Source of the DNA: Ceratodon purpureus
Taxonomy: Eukaryota > Streptophyta > Bryopsida > Pseudoditrichales > Ditrichaceae
NCBI GenBank assembly: GCA_014871385.1
Contig: CM026426.1
Span: forward strand, 103,371,235 to 103,435,234
Length of the DNA stretch: 64,000 bases
Direction: 5' to 3'
Position 1 is the first letter of the stretch; every line of letters begins with the position of its first letter. A program made the position numbers and the translations under genes. The notes under the pieces are model-generated. The model did no database searches, had not been told where the DNA came from, and saw only the letters and a program-made list of their open reading frames with translations. Shown piece after piece: positions 19,287 to 31,080 of the stretch.

Positions 19287-21720
19287 TGGAAGAAGCGGTC
19301 ATTCATGAGTTCAAGGACATCTGTAAGGCTGAGGAGCTCATCATCAATTGGAATACAACCCCTGATGTTCAGCGTCCAGGCGATTACGTGGAGAGTTGGC
19401 GTATTCTCCTTTGGGATAGAGCATTCCCGGCGTTCCTTGGTTCCAAGGCTTCGAAGACTTTTGATAAGAAGGCGATTTTCACAAAGTTCCCAGGGAGGGA
19501 AGAGGTTGTCAAGCGAGGTACTTACTAGTATGAATCTTTACTCAAACATAAGTGCATTTTGAATCCTGCCGTTCCTCTCTCCCGCATACTTACTCATTCA
19601 AAATTGGCTTTCACTAGGTACTTCAAGAGGGAGCTTGTCCCCAAAGGCACCGTCACTGTCCAACAACTCCCGAAGTACTTTGCTTCATGGATCCAGAGAG
19701 GCTCGAATCAATGTATCTATTCTCCTCAGCAGTTGAAGAAGTACAAAGCTCCCCACTTGGAAGCAGGGTGTTGGTACCTGGATTGCCTTCGTGGTTTTAC
19801 AGTTGATTCTGAGGCCGATGTGAAATCACTACTGGATATCGGAGCGCCGGTGGTTGAAGACTCCAATGAAGCTTCTGAAGATGACGAAGTACATCAGAGT
19901 CAATCATCTGCACCTCAACCAAAGAGAGGGAGAGGGCGGCGACCGCGAACTCAGGGTTCGAAGTCCCAGGCGTCACAAGATATTGGGGCGGAGTCTTCCG
20001 CACCAGGGAAGGAGACACCGAACGCTTCTCCAACTACAGCCATCCCAAAGCCCACTTCGACCACAGCAAATGCGCCTTCATCGATTAGTGCTTCTGAGAT
20101 CACCAAAAGTCTCGTTCAGCAGAGGGAGGCCAAACTCTTTCCTCAAACCACTTCTTCCGTTGGGGCTTCGATTTCCACTCATGTTTCCATCTTCAACTCA
20201 TCTGTGGATTCAATGTTGCGGCAAAATAAGAGACTGGAGAGAAAAGGTGGCAACGACCCAGATTAAATCAAGACTCAAGACTTCATTCGCAAGGTATGTT
20301 CCGTTCTTTAAACATTTCTTGGATACATCCACTTCTATTAATTATACATTTCCTAACTCTGCTTTCTTGTTTCCTCAAGTTTGGAGCGGGCGGCCAAAAC
20401 AAAGTTCCGGACCGATGCAAACAAGAGAACCATCTGGGAGTCGACTTGATCATTGCCGACATCCCTGAGAATCTTCCCGTCTCTTCCCTTTCTGATCCCC
20501 CCACGAGTATTCCGCCATGGAACTCTCGCGAGAAGGATTATCTGTACGACATCTTCCATTTTGCAGAACAATACCTGCAGAAAGATGGTCCCCTCTGCCT
20601 CATCTTCACCAGTGATCAAAAGCTGGCTAAGGATATCAAGGAAGAAGCTGAGGGTGGTGACTTTGTGCTTTACAAGGACTGGTGGGGCGTCAATGTACTC
20701 GGCTTGACTTCTCCTACGAACCCCGAGAACTTGGTAATTTCATCAGAACATATCCTTCCCTTTACTTAGTGATAACCCTTCTCGTTATTTATACTCATTA
20801 GTTTTGCTTGAGTGCAGACTATTCGGTTCTGGATTCGCGTCTATGTTCGTGGTGGCAATGAGCCATCTAATTTCTCCATCCAAATGAAGAAATCCCATAT
20901 GATACATGGCGTCCTCAACATTACCAAGAGTGATGCCATTTTCAATTGGATCGATGCAGAGTCGCAACAAATGAATGGGGACATTCCGTGGAGAGGGCCA
21001 AGGGAGAAAACCCATGAGATGATGCAGAGCATAATTGGAGAGCTTCCGAAGCCCGGCGACATAGTCCTCGACTGGAATGCAAGAACATGCAACTATTCAT
21101 CCAAATGTCTGCTTAATTATTCCTCTCATTTTTTCCACAATTTCTCATTACTTCGTTACTCTCCGAGTTGCAAGGGCCTCCATCAAGGCTTGCCAGGCTA
21201 TTGGTCGTCACATTCTAGCTTTGAGGATGACGAAGGCATATTCAACGCCATTCTCAAACCGTACATGGCTAGACCATCCGCCATGGGCCCTCCTAAACAT
21301 CCTAGGCCGGCAGCAGCAGACGAAGCGCCTCCAAAGAGAGCAAGACCTGATAAGTGGTGTAAGTCTTCTATTATTTTTGCAAATTATCCAAGCATTGCTT
21401 CTCTTTGCAACTCTACGTACTCAATCTAACCACTATCGGTTCTCTATTGCAGAGTAGTTGCGGCAACACCGCCACGTGGGCCAAGAGCAGTGTCCACTCC
21501 ATCGTGGCGACTTCATTCCAGCCCGATTCAGCCCTTTTTACTTCCGGACTATGCAGAGGGCTTAGCACAAGCGCTTGAATCTGGTGCACTTAGATATGTT
21601 CCTAGTCGGCCCACTACTTTTGATCCCAGGGCCCTTCTATTTGTCGATTCAGAGGCTGTAGAAGGAGATTCAGAGTCATCAACCTCTGAGAGTGGAAGTA
21701 GCGATTGTAGCATGTTCTGA
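19287..21720 (+). pseudogene. amino-methyltransferase module (N4/N6, beta-class order)
   Basis: Exon 19287 to about 19517 reads VIHEFKDICKAEEL and WRILLWDRAFPAFLG. The exon from about 19619 to 20265 ends in a Ser/Pro-rich linker with an AT-hook-like KRGRGRRPR. Then comes VDLIIADIPENLP (about 20441-20480), which sits where DNA amino-methyltransferases have DPPY. EKDYLYDIFHFAEQYL, a tryptophan-rich strand (YKDWWGVNVLGL) and SDAIFNWIDAESQQMNGDIPW follow. GDIVLDWNA (about 21056) and ASIKACQAIGRHILAL resemble the SAM-binding FxGxG region. Catalytic motif before SAM motif is the beta-class order. The splice donor after DWNA looks lost and one base seems missing before DDEGIFNAILKPYM. The last exon (about 21453-21720) is acidic and Ser-rich. 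This copy is decayed. N4-cytosine methyltransferases exist in liverwort sperm, so a functional relative is conceivable. Confidence 0.55.
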
Positions 21721-22066
21721 GTCAAGGACTCGGTCTATCATTGTTTTCATTTGATTTAATTTGATTTCATTGGAGTTCATTACAGAATCCATCATCTACT
21801 CTATTGCAAACCACGTAAAGTATTCATGATTCTCATTTCCATTTTAATTTGGTGTATATAAAGGTCTACAATTGCAAGAGTTTTTGGCTCTCAATTCTCA
21901 TGTGCTTAAAGGGAAAACCACTTCAGTGACAAAGTTGTTTTAGTTTGCAAATTCTGTTCAGAAAACTAGACAACACTAACATGAACAACTAAAATGTTCA
22001 AAATATATACAATACTCTAATTTTATTTTTTTTCAATCAACAACATTTGAAATTGTCGTAGCTATA
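21721..22066. other. AT-rich spacer
   Basis: 3' flank of the methyltransferase gene. It contains TTTGATTT/TTTGATTTC short repeats and A/T tracts. No gene seen. Confidence 0.5.
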
Positions 22067-22640
22067 TTATCTATTCTTGGGGAAGATCCAGATACCATCT
22101 CTCGGAGAAATTTTCTCTCCTTTCGGCACATCCAAGACCTCATTCCCATTGGCCCATAGTAGTGTCCTCAACTGATCTAACTCAACGCAACTAAGCTCTC
22201 CAAGGGAAGCTGTCTCTAACCTCCCATGTATATAGTTTCCAAGAACTCCTAAAGACACTCCAGTTGATGTTGAACCGATTAACTTTGTATTCGTCCTTCG
22301 GACTCCAATGGCGACCCTCGTACGAAAAGTAATCCCACCTCGCTAGCCGCAGGCATGCATATTCAGGACTGCTGTCAATCTCACGCTTCCACCTCTTCGA
22401 CACAGCACGAGCGTTTTCGACGTCTTCAAACGTGATTACTTTCGGAGGAGTTCAACCCAGCGTTGCACTACTACCTATATGATCCCAGGGGTTAGGCCCA
22501 TTCGCCATCCGGTTAAGCAAATCTTGTAAAATCGTTTCACAAGCAACGACCTCAAATGACTCGCCCATACCTTCAAATAACTGCCCAGCAAGTTCAAGGT
22601 TCAGCTCTATAGAAATCATTGAGCTAATACAACATCAAGG
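22067..22640 (-). pseudogene. F-box-like relic
   Basis: Minus-strand reading gives LQDLLNRMANG, then DVENARAVSKRWKREI, which resembles the second half of an F-box (LLxRL...ARxVSKRWK), then LRLARWDYFSYEG. After at least one frameshift near 22250 comes ETASLGELSCVELDQLRTLL and SPRDGIWIFPKNR. A TGA also lies upstream of the VSKRWK block. F-box proteins recruit substrates to SCF ubiquitin ligases. Only about 190 codons are seen and the assignment is weak. It lies in the right arm of the MULE, on the strand opposite to the methyltransferase. Confidence 0.3.
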
Positions 22641-23144
22641 ACGTCCGCTAAGAATTATATAGATCGTTCGTTGACTCTAAAGGTAGCAATAGTCTTGTCG
22701 AAAGACCGAAATATCTTCGACGAAGACAGGCATTCTGACATGGTATACATCTTGGTTTCCGCAGCTCGATTATTGTACGCAAACTTTGAAATATTCCATG
22801 AAGTTTTCATACCATTCACTTTTGGTTCTATGAATTTTTTTTTCCTATAATTATCTATATTACCTATTCAATATTTAGTTTTCTGATTTCAAAACATCAT
22901 GCTGGAATACTCGTATCTAGATCCAATAAGGGACCAAATCTAAAGGATTGTATGCATGACGTCATTATGACATCAGCCCTAATTTGTACCTCAATAAACA
23001 AACGTAAAAAAAAATTACCACTAATAACCCTGAATTCGACAGAATTATACTCCTTTACTAGAAAAAGTAAAAAAATCATGCCTTTTTTTAGTTTTTTTCC
23101 ACGTTTATAGGGTTTACTTTGCTTTTGAAAATTTGGCTAAATGT
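22641..23144. other. AT-rich right arm of the MULE
   Basis: About 500 bp of AT-rich DNA with poly-A and poly-T runs. No coding or structural feature recognised. Confidence 0.5.
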
Positions 23145-23174
23145 CAAATCTCTGCTCTCCATTCTCTGCTCTCT

Positions 23175-23216
<42 letters not shown>
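23145..23216 (-). repeat. right terminal heptamer array of the MULE
   Basis: Read on the minus strand from 23216 there are six GGAGAGC units, then AGAGAGC, AGAGAAT, GGAGAGC and AGAGATTTG. The left array shows the same order of pure and variant units but only three pure units at the tip, so copy number differs between the ends. Confidence 0.6.
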
Positions 23217-25513
23217 ACTCACATGCTAACTTTCCCCCTCCTGCCACCTATACAAGGTTGCCTAACAGTTTGCTTCTTGTTTCTCCTCCTCCCTCTTCTT
23301 CTGGTCCTCCAGCCTCTAGGCCTCCTGCCACAGGCGCATAGCCTCCTGGCGTAACAGGTCCTGCTGCATAGCCTCCTGCTTTTCTGCTGCCTGCTTGATC
23401 TCTTCCCTCCTTTGAGCCTCCTGCCAGGATCTAAGGGCTTCCTACCTCTGTCTCTCCTGGTCCTGCTCTTCTATCTTCTTGGACTTCTACCATAACCTCA
23501 TGGCTTCCTTCATTTGAATTTCCTCCCTGTTTTTCTGCTCCGAAGCCTGCATGGTTTCTTTGAATCTGGTAGCCTGTTCTAATTCCTCCATCTGGCGCCT
23601 GTACACCTCTTCCATGGTCTGCTGGTTCCTTCTGTCCCTCTCAGTCTGCCTCCTAGCTTGCTGTTGGGCCTTGAACTGCTCTAGTTGCCTCCTATCCTCT
23701 TCTTCTTCATCCACTTCTGGTCCCTTGAATTGGACTGTCTACTTCCTTGTCGTCTGATGTCCCTGTCTGATGGTCCTGGTCGGGTCTGAAGTGGGTACCG
23801 CTTCTCCTATGACCCTGTCTTCACTCCTGACCTGGTCCAGTTTCTTCTTCAGTGACTCCAGCGTCTCCACCAAGTCCCCTGGTGTTTGTATTCCTCGTCT
23901 TGGTGTATTACGTCGGCTGGTATTTCTCCTTTCCTCCTCTTGAAACTGGTCATATGCTACTGTTGTCTCCAGTTGAGGATTCCAACTGTGATGGATGTCT
24001 CCACCTCATGGTCTTGGAAACTTCCTTCTGTTGGTCCTTGGTGATGGCATTGAGCCATCATGTTTCCTGATCTCCTCATCTTCCTGCCAGTTCTTGAAAC
24101 TAGGACTAGGTTCGCCCTTAGCTGATCTTGTCCTCCTGCTTATACCAAGCAGTGTCTCCTGGCTTGAATTTTCGCCCACTAGGTCCATGTCAATCAAGTC
24201 CCTAGTCTTTCCTTTGGCAATGCTCTCCTCCGAGCTGGGCTGTCCACCCATGTTCCTTCCTGGTTCAACTGCTCCTCTCTGATGCTCCCTGAGCTCGTAT
24301 CTGGGCAGCTTCTCTGTTGCCTGTCTTCTAGCCAATTCTTCCTTGTCCCACCCTTGATAGCCGCCTTCCATGTTAGAGCAATCGCTGCTTCTCCTTCCTG
24401 GTCCCTTCTGGTGGTGATCTTCTGGTCTGTCTGCTTCTCCAATAAGTCGAGTCTGCCCCTCCAGGTGAACTCTTTGGTAGGTACTGTGGATCTCTCTCCC
24501 AGTCCTCCTCTGGTCCCTGTGTGCTAGTCCTTCGTACTCCTGGTCCTTGTCAGTACATCCCTCTGCCACCCCAATCAGGTCCTTTGTGGATGTATTAGTA
24601 GCTACCAATCAGGTCCTTTAGGTTGAAAAATTTGTCCTTAGTCTAGATTTCTACCAGATTTCAAAGCAATTCAGTCTTAGAGTTTGTTTCTAAAGGATTG
24701 TCCTGGTTTTCCACTCCTGCCCCTTTAGTTTTTAGTGAAACTGGTCCAATTTTTCACACTCCTAGTCCAGTTTGACTATTTTTTACCTAGATCTAGTGAA
24801 TTTGAGGTCCAGTTAACTTTCCAGACTCCTATCACTGGTCTCTAGGTTCCTTTCTTCATTTACGGTTGGTTCTCGTTTTTTAAACCGCCATATTTTTACC
24901 TTAACTTTTTATTACTCCGTTTTTTAACCTCAATTTTTTACTACTTCGTATTTACGTCTCATTTTCACTACGTCATTTTTACTGTCTTCACATTTACCTA
25001 GATAGCAGATTTACAATTGTTTTACTGACTGTTCATTTTTTTCACTGCTGCTCAAAAATTCCTCCTACTGTTCATTGCACTGCAACCTCAAATCAGTGGT
25101 AAACAACAACTTACCTAGATCTGGCTGACTATCCCTCTTTTGTTGTAGAGCTGTCCTCAGCTCCTGAGATGCGCCTCCCCTCCAGCTTGCTCTTGACTGC
25201 TCCCACCGTATCTTGACTGCACATGTCCTACCGTCACTGTTGATTCGCTCCCCATCATTACTTAAAACTGCCACTGTTGCAAATCAGACTACTGCAACAG
25301 CCACGTTCGGGGATCTGGTCACTGTAACCTCTGTTGTCACATATCTAGTTACTGTGACAGTCACTGTCACAAATCTGACACTACCACTGAAGGATCTACT
25401 CCTGCCCTTCTAAATCGCCACTGTACCTACCACTCCTAGAACTGTACGGATCAGGTACTCTCCTGGCGTGTGCAGCTAGACTCACATGGTTTGAACTATT
25501 GCATGGTCGCCAA
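23217..25513 (-). mobile_element. LTR retroelement fossil, 5' internal part (fragment B)
   Basis: Minus-strand, glutamine/glutamate- and arginine-rich coding. A block around 24006-24608 and a coiled-coil block at 23487-23714 (EEEEDRRQLEQFKAQQQARR) have the same character as the leader of fragment A. The inner edge of the presumed 5' LTR is at 25513/25514. Next to it, about 25496-25513 reads TTGGCGACCATGCAATAG on the minus strand, which has the look of a primer-binding site of plant Ty3/Gypsy elements. Broken, with several breaks. Probably the same element as fragment A, with the MULE between them. Confidence 0.5.
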
Positions 25514-26400
25514 TGTGAAAGGAGGATTTTACTTACTCCTTAAAAAATAAATATTGTCCTAAAACTCTCTAAAATCCTACGAAAATTATTGTACTGTCCC
25601 CCTGAAACTGCCCCAAATCCTGCCCTAGATCTGCAACTGTCCACCTAGATCTACGAAAATTCTGGAAGTATATCTTCAGATCTGATACATATTCCTACTC
25701 TCTTTGGTCTGATCCACTCTTTTAAACACCAGATCTACTATACCCACCAAGTGAATTAACCAATCTGGTCCCTCAACCACTCATTACTGCAAATCTAAGC
25801 ATGTATATACAAAGGTAATCAATTCCTTTCCTTCACTCACTGTAAATCAGTACATCATCCTGCTCCCTATTGCTAGCACTCCCTAGACCCCCCAGGATCC
25901 TCAAACTGTCCTAGCAGCAACTCTCCTACCATCCTACAACATATTCTACACACACTAAAATCTGAGAGCTCCAAAGAAAACTCCCAAGGGGAGAGAGAGA
26001 GAGAGTGAGCTTTGCAGCCCCCTCCCTCACAACCCCACCCAAAACCCTAGCCGTCACCTCAAAAACCCTAGCCGCCACCCTAAACCCTAATAGTTTTCAC
26101 CCAACCACTTGACTTCATCCAACCACTAGATTTCATCCATCTAGCAGTTTTCATCCAAAATTGACAGTTCATCCAAAACAGAGTTACTGCAGGATAGGAC
26201 AATAACTTAACAGTTTACTGTCCCCCTCCAGTAACTGCAGTTTTACAGCTCCCCTACAGTTCTACTGCCCCTTTATTCTACTACCTTAAATACCTTGTTG
26301 TCGCTTTTAGTCATCGAATTGCAATACGTGACTAGTGAATCTCTGTACATGACGTTGCTTCTACAACTGCTTACTATTTTGCACGCTGAAGACTTCACGT
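25514..26400 (-). repeat. probable LTR of the retroelement fossil
   Basis: Non-coding, pyrimidine-rich on the plus strand, beginning TGTGAAAGGAGG (CA end of the LTR on the minus strand). It contains several CCCTAA/CCCTAG-type boxes (26040-26090). The outer end is not fixed; by 26430 CACTA-type coding begins. I found no matching second LTR near the other end of fragment A. Confidence 0.35.
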
Positions 26401-26589
26401 TCACTGTGGCCTCTTACTAGGCAGAGATGGAAGAGCGGTCAAGATGCGTGCAGAGATTCGATGTCGATTACGGGGTAGAATAGCGGAGTATCCATAGAAC
26501 GCTCGGAATCAGCTGTTTCCTGAGTGGTTTCCTGGTGCACTGCAATGGGATGTGGCGGCAGGCACACAGTGGGATGAAGATGTGCTAGC

Positions 26590-27110
26590 CCTTGTCCTGC
26601 CACCTTCATGTGACGCAAAAGCATATCGCAGCATGTATGCATACGGGAACCACATACGAGTGTGAGGAGCAGAGATGGACTTGGCAACGTGCGACAGCGG
26701 AGTAGCTGCAACATTCTCACAGTCTTGCCGGGCCAGCAGAAAGGACCAGAACCAAAGGCTCGCGAATGTGGAGTACGTGAGGTGGGTCGACGAGATCATT
26801 GGCGTTGATTATGGGAAGTTTGAGCTTCTCGTATTGTACTGTAAGTGGGTCCAAGCTACGTAGATTGGGCCTCGGACAACTATTAAAAAAGATGAGTATA
26901 GTTTCATCCTCGTGAAATTTGACCGCACCATTCTATACTTTTCAGATTCGTTTGCGTTCCCTCTTCATGCTCAGCAGGTCTTCTTTGTTGACGATGTAGC
27001 ACATCCTGGGTGGAAGGTTGTTCTACGCAAAGAGGCACAAAGTGTGAGAGTGACTTCCATGGATAAGAGAACTCCAGATCTACACTGTCAGCTTCCGTGA
27101 CAATGCTGAA
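26590..27110 (+). pseudogene. CACTA transposase C-terminal remnant (DUF4216-like)
   Basis: A reading around 26675-26860 gives VRWVDEIIGVDYGKFELLVL and YCKWVQA, ending at a TAG. A second piece (about 26890-27098) gives FILVKFDRTILYFSDSFAFP and AQQVFFVDDVAHPGWKVVLR. The order W-x-D...YGF/YSF-x-x-V...PF-FP...QVFFVDD..W.VV is the DUF4216 signature found downstream of Tnp2 domains. The pieces are in separate frames with at least two interruptions. Confidence 0.6.
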
Positions 27111-27420
27111 ACCCAGGGACTGATGGCACCGAATGTCACTGACGATACCGCAGCAATGCCGCCTGTCTTATCAAATGCCAGGGAGCTTTCTAGCAACGAG
27201 GTCCAGCTTGCTCTACAAATGGAGGATACGGAGGTGGATTACAATGATGAGTCACCTCAGCAGGATTGTGCTATATAGAGAACCTTGGTCCATCATAGGA
27301 GTACTTACAAAGATCGCGCAGTCTAAATGAGAGTTACCTGGACTTGTGTAATGAAATCCAACAACATTACGAGTATAAGCATCGTTGGAATTAAAATGCA
27401 ACTCATTACCACATTGAGTA

Positions 27421-27715
27421 AAGAAAACTGTTCACATGACTATGTTACTTTGCAACTTTATTAACAATTTTAGTAATGCAAACTGTCCACATGACTATGT
27501 TACTTTGCAATCATTACCAATTAGAGTGAAGAAAATTGTCCACATGACTATGTTACTTTGGAACTTTATTACCACACTGAGTAAAGAAAACTGTCCACAT
27601 GACTATCTTACTTTGGAACTTTAGTAACAGTTCTAGTAGAGAAAATTGTCCACGTGACTATGTTACTTTGCAATCATTGCCAATTTTAGTAAAGAAAACT
27701 TGCGTCATGACTACA
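27421..27715. repeat. 53-56-bp minisatellite in CACTA subterminal region
   Basis: About five and a half units, each starting ACTGTCCACATGACTATG or a close variant, at about 27427, 27481, 27534, 27590, 27644 and (partial) 27697. The unit contains CACATGACTA, the same motif scattered up to the CACTA end at 31090. Confidence 0.75.
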
Positions 27716-29166
27716 GAACAAGAGGCGCCTTCAAAATATAGGTTGGAATTGTAAGAATCTTAAATAATTTTCATTTCAGTATAGAAACAGAATTCAAAAT
27801 ATTCATTAAAATAAAATTACTTGTGTACAAGTCAATAAATTATGAATCAAAGTGGAAGTTATGTCATGATCGTCAAATGGAAACTGAATTTGGAATTAGA
27901 TTCCTTTAGACCGAGGTTTTATTTTATTTAATATGTGCTAACTTGATTATTAGTATGTATTTCAAAAACGGGTATGAAAAGTTAGTACATTCTACAAGTT
28001 TAAGATATGTAAATACTATTCATTGACCATATGTTTAATTTTACGTTTAACTATTAAACGTACTTAATTTAGAAAAACATAGTACCTAAACCAACAAATA
28101 ATGTATGCTCATAGGACGTGAAATGAACATAAAATCCACAAATTACCAAAAACATAGTTGAAGTGGAAGTAAATTAAACTCATTTAAGAATTCTCAATAT
28201 GTTCTTAAAATCTTGATTTACATAATGAAGCTCTAATTCTTTTAAAAATAGGAAAAAAATTTAGACATATTTATGTACAGATTTTCATATATTTAAATAA
28301 ACTGTGTGAAACTCAATATTATAATAAAAAAAAATTAATAATGATATTTTATATTCTGCTTAAGTCTCATGGTACTATAAAATTTTCTCTTGTGGGTCTT
28401 TCAATTCAATTAAATATGGAATAACATTTCATACATAGTTCGGTGAAAGTAGGGGAATTTAACAAACGCAATTATTTATTATTTTCTTATCCTTCTCTAC
28501 AATATTATAGTTTGAAAGTATATAAAATTTTCAATAATTAAAAAATGAACATTACTAAATGTGTTTCCGAATGAAAATCAAATTATATGAATTTAAAATA
28601 TGGAATATTGCTTCTGTACTGTCCTAACTATTTCAAATTTATTTCTATTTATCAAGTCTTTTCCTCTATTTCAATTTTTCTAATTATTCATTTTTTAAAT
28701 TATTTTTTAATAAAGTACCGCTGACATTAATCCTGAATTGTATGAATCTATTGTACTCCCCGTGTTGTAGTGTCCGAGTTCCTTATTCTATTCATAGAAA
28801 CACTGATTTAAGATTGAAATTTGACTCTCTGTATGATTCTATATTTTTTATCAATTAAACAAACAAAAATTAAGTATCCAATGCCTCATTTCTCATGACA
28901 ACAAATGATGCTGCCATTGTATGGAACATTTGCCATCTCAGGGAACTACTTGTGCAAGATCTACGCAAGGAAGGAGTGGGTCGATCCTCTTGTGTACGCC
29001 AACTCTGTAATACGTGTTGACGTGGAATATGACTCAGTGGAGACCAATATGATCACAAAATGAGGCTGACGTGGAATGTTGATGGTAATTACATTTTTAG
29101 TTGCCCTGCATTATGATTATGCACCGCTATAGTGTAGATGGCTACTTCCAGCTAGATGTACATGAC
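27716..29166. other. AT-rich CACTA interior without genes
   Basis: About 1.45 kb of very AT-rich sequence. No open frame longer than about 60 codons, no domain. A short piece near 28361-28420 (GGTACTATAAAATTTTCTC) has a diverged counterpart near 29888. Confidence 0.5.
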
Positions 29167-29885
29167 TAGTTTATTGGATATAACTCGAATAAATAATTTA
29201 TAAAAATCGTAGTCCTCGGATAGACGAATATATTGCGGACTGGAAATTGTAAAACAATGAGGACGGAATTGAGCACAAATTTTGAAGTCTAAATTTTCCC
29301 TTCAAATTGAAGAAGATATTAAAGAAGAATGTGAAGAAAATTTTTACCAAAACGGAAACATAAAATTATGAAAAAAGCATAGAAGAGACATGTGGCCAAG
29401 GTGGACCTTGCCCCCTTTTTTGTTTAGGGTTAGGGTTAGGGTTGGAAATATTAAGGGCGGCCAGCCGTCAGCCTCTTATTTTTTGAGCTCTTTCTCTCGT
29501 AGATGATTGTTGAAAGTAAGAGGTGTTGAGGAGTACTTCGAGGTTGCAGTTGAGAGGTATACATAGAGGGCAATTTCGAGATCCGCTGTTAGTGGTGTTT
29601 GTCTTTCAGTTGGGTTTGTTGGAAGCGTGTAATGGTTTTATGGAAGTTTTGGAAGGTTTACAATATATAGCTCGAATGAATAATTTATAAGAATTGTAGT
29701 CTTTGCAAACAGGAATATATTGCGGCGTAAATGTAAAACAATGAGAACAAAATTGAGCACAAATTTTGAAGTCCAAATTTTCCCTTCAAATTGAAGAAGA
29801 AATTGAGGAAGAATGTAGAGAATTTTTTTACCAAAATGGAAACCAAAAACTAAGAAAAAAAACATCGAAGAGAAACAATGAAAAT
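29167..29885. repeat. pair of about 220-bp direct repeats
   Basis: The segment at about 29167-29395 and that at about 29660-29885 share CTCGAATAAATAATTTATAA, AATATATTGCGG and TTGAGCACAAATTTTGAAGT, and the A-rich tail, at roughly 80 percent identity by eye. The 265 bp between them include the telomere-like box and a GC-richer piece. Confidence 0.65.
29422..29443. repeat. short telomere-like (TTTAGGGTTAGGG) box
   Basis: TTTAGGGTTAGGGTTAGGG occurs once. It is too short for an interstitial telomere array. On the other strand it is a telo-box-like AACCCTAACCCTAA element, common in plant promoters. Confidence 0.5.
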
Positions 29886-31080
29886 CTTGTGGTACTATAA
29901 GACTTATTGTTGTGAGGAGCGTGAATTCAATTATATCTGGATTAATCTTTAATCCATCATTCATGAAACTTTGAGAATAGTAACGACATGGATTACTTAC
30001 GGGTTTTCTGGTTTACTTGGTAGAATTGTAGTTTAATATATACATGTACAAACTTACAATAATGGAAAACTAAACAATAACAAATTTTATTCTCTATAAT
30101 ATCTCTGTTTTGAAGAAAAATAAAAGTACTATTTTCATAAATTAAAAATTATATATCGCACTATGTAAATTTTGGCAATAATCAGCATCTGATTTTTTAA
30201 AATGTTCACAGTGCAATGCTACAAATCAAAATATATGACTGTTATTAGTCAAAGTAATGACTACATGACTACACATAGTCACCCAGATCAACATTATTAC
30301 AACATGGAGTCATACACAAACCAATGACCAATATAAGTAAAGGAAACTGTCTATATGACTCTCAACATGACTACAATCTGTTGGGAATTAGTGTAAGTGC
30401 TCAAAATAGTATGGAGATGCAATTAATAAGGGTTCAATAATTCGCGATGGAAGTTTATAGCATGATTAATAGTACAAGCAATCTTCATGCATCTGGGAAC
30501 CCTAAGTAGGAAGGTAGAGAAAGTAGAGTCATAATATTTGGTGCATCTCATGCAAACACGTATTCTTTATTTAGAGTTGTATTCTAAATATCTAGTGATT
30601 GTAATTCTGTGAATATATATGTCTAGTATGTACCTGCAAATGAAGATGATGGACCTACCCCAACTTTACAGCACTTACCCATTGAGGCCTCGAGTAGAAG
30701 AATTCCTCGAGTCACTTGATTGAAATAAATGACTACGATTAGTGAGATGAATGACTCCATGACGACATGCAGTCACTCAAATGAAATTTGTTATGAAACA
30801 CAGTCATAGAAGAATCTAATACCAAAATCATATGACTATGTTAGTATGACTCCAGATAGTAAGCACTCAAAGCATGACTATGGGAACAGTGCCAGGGAAC
30901 ATATGGCCTGTTTCCAAAGACGTTTCCACCCAGGTCCTCAAAAAAATGACCAGGTATATGACTAGTCCATCACTAGTCCATGACTGGACTCTGTTGTGAC
31001 TGAATTTTGACTAAACTAATGACTGATGTGACTACGCGGTCACATGGGCCGGTTTACAACTAGTCACATTGGGCTGGATT
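29886..31080. other. CACTA right subterminal region
   Basis: AT-rich and without genes, but holding many ATGACTA/TAGTCAT motifs in both orientations between about 30234 and 31070, increasing toward the terminus. This fits the TnpA-binding subterminal repeats known in En/Spm. Confidence 0.5.

Larger units (their letters stand above)
5436..23216. mobile_element. composite Mutator-like element (about 17.8 kb) with cargo
   Basis: The segment is bounded by inverted arrays of a 7-bp unit (GGAGAGC on the left, its complement on the right). Inside are a MULE transposase gene on the minus strand, split by a 4.2-kb insertion, and a plus-strand multi-exon gene with ParB-like and amino-methyltransferase modules. 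A small unknown ORF (5916-6347) and an F-box-like relic also lie inside. Both flanks are LTR-retroelement sequence of one orientation, which supports insertion into that element. I found no convincing 9-bp target duplication: the abutting 9-mers ACTTGTATA and ACTCACATG match at 5 of 9 sites. The exact ends are therefore uncertain. The gene order (transposase and cargo divergent around 14.6-15.2 kb) resembles a MULE with a second gene, like maize MuDR, but the cargo differs. Confidence 0.5.

Noticed and set aside
5427-23225. 9-bp target duplication of the MULE
   Set aside because: Abutting 9-mers ACTTGTATA and ACTCACATG agree at only 5 positions. Shifting the boundary gave nothing better.
27421-27715. 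Regular repeats as a CRISPR array
   Set aside because: Units are contiguous and diverged with no unique spacers, in a eukaryotic transposon.
29422-29443. Telomere-like repeat as a chromosome end or fusion point
   Set aside because: Only three to four units, surrounded by ordinary transposon DNA.
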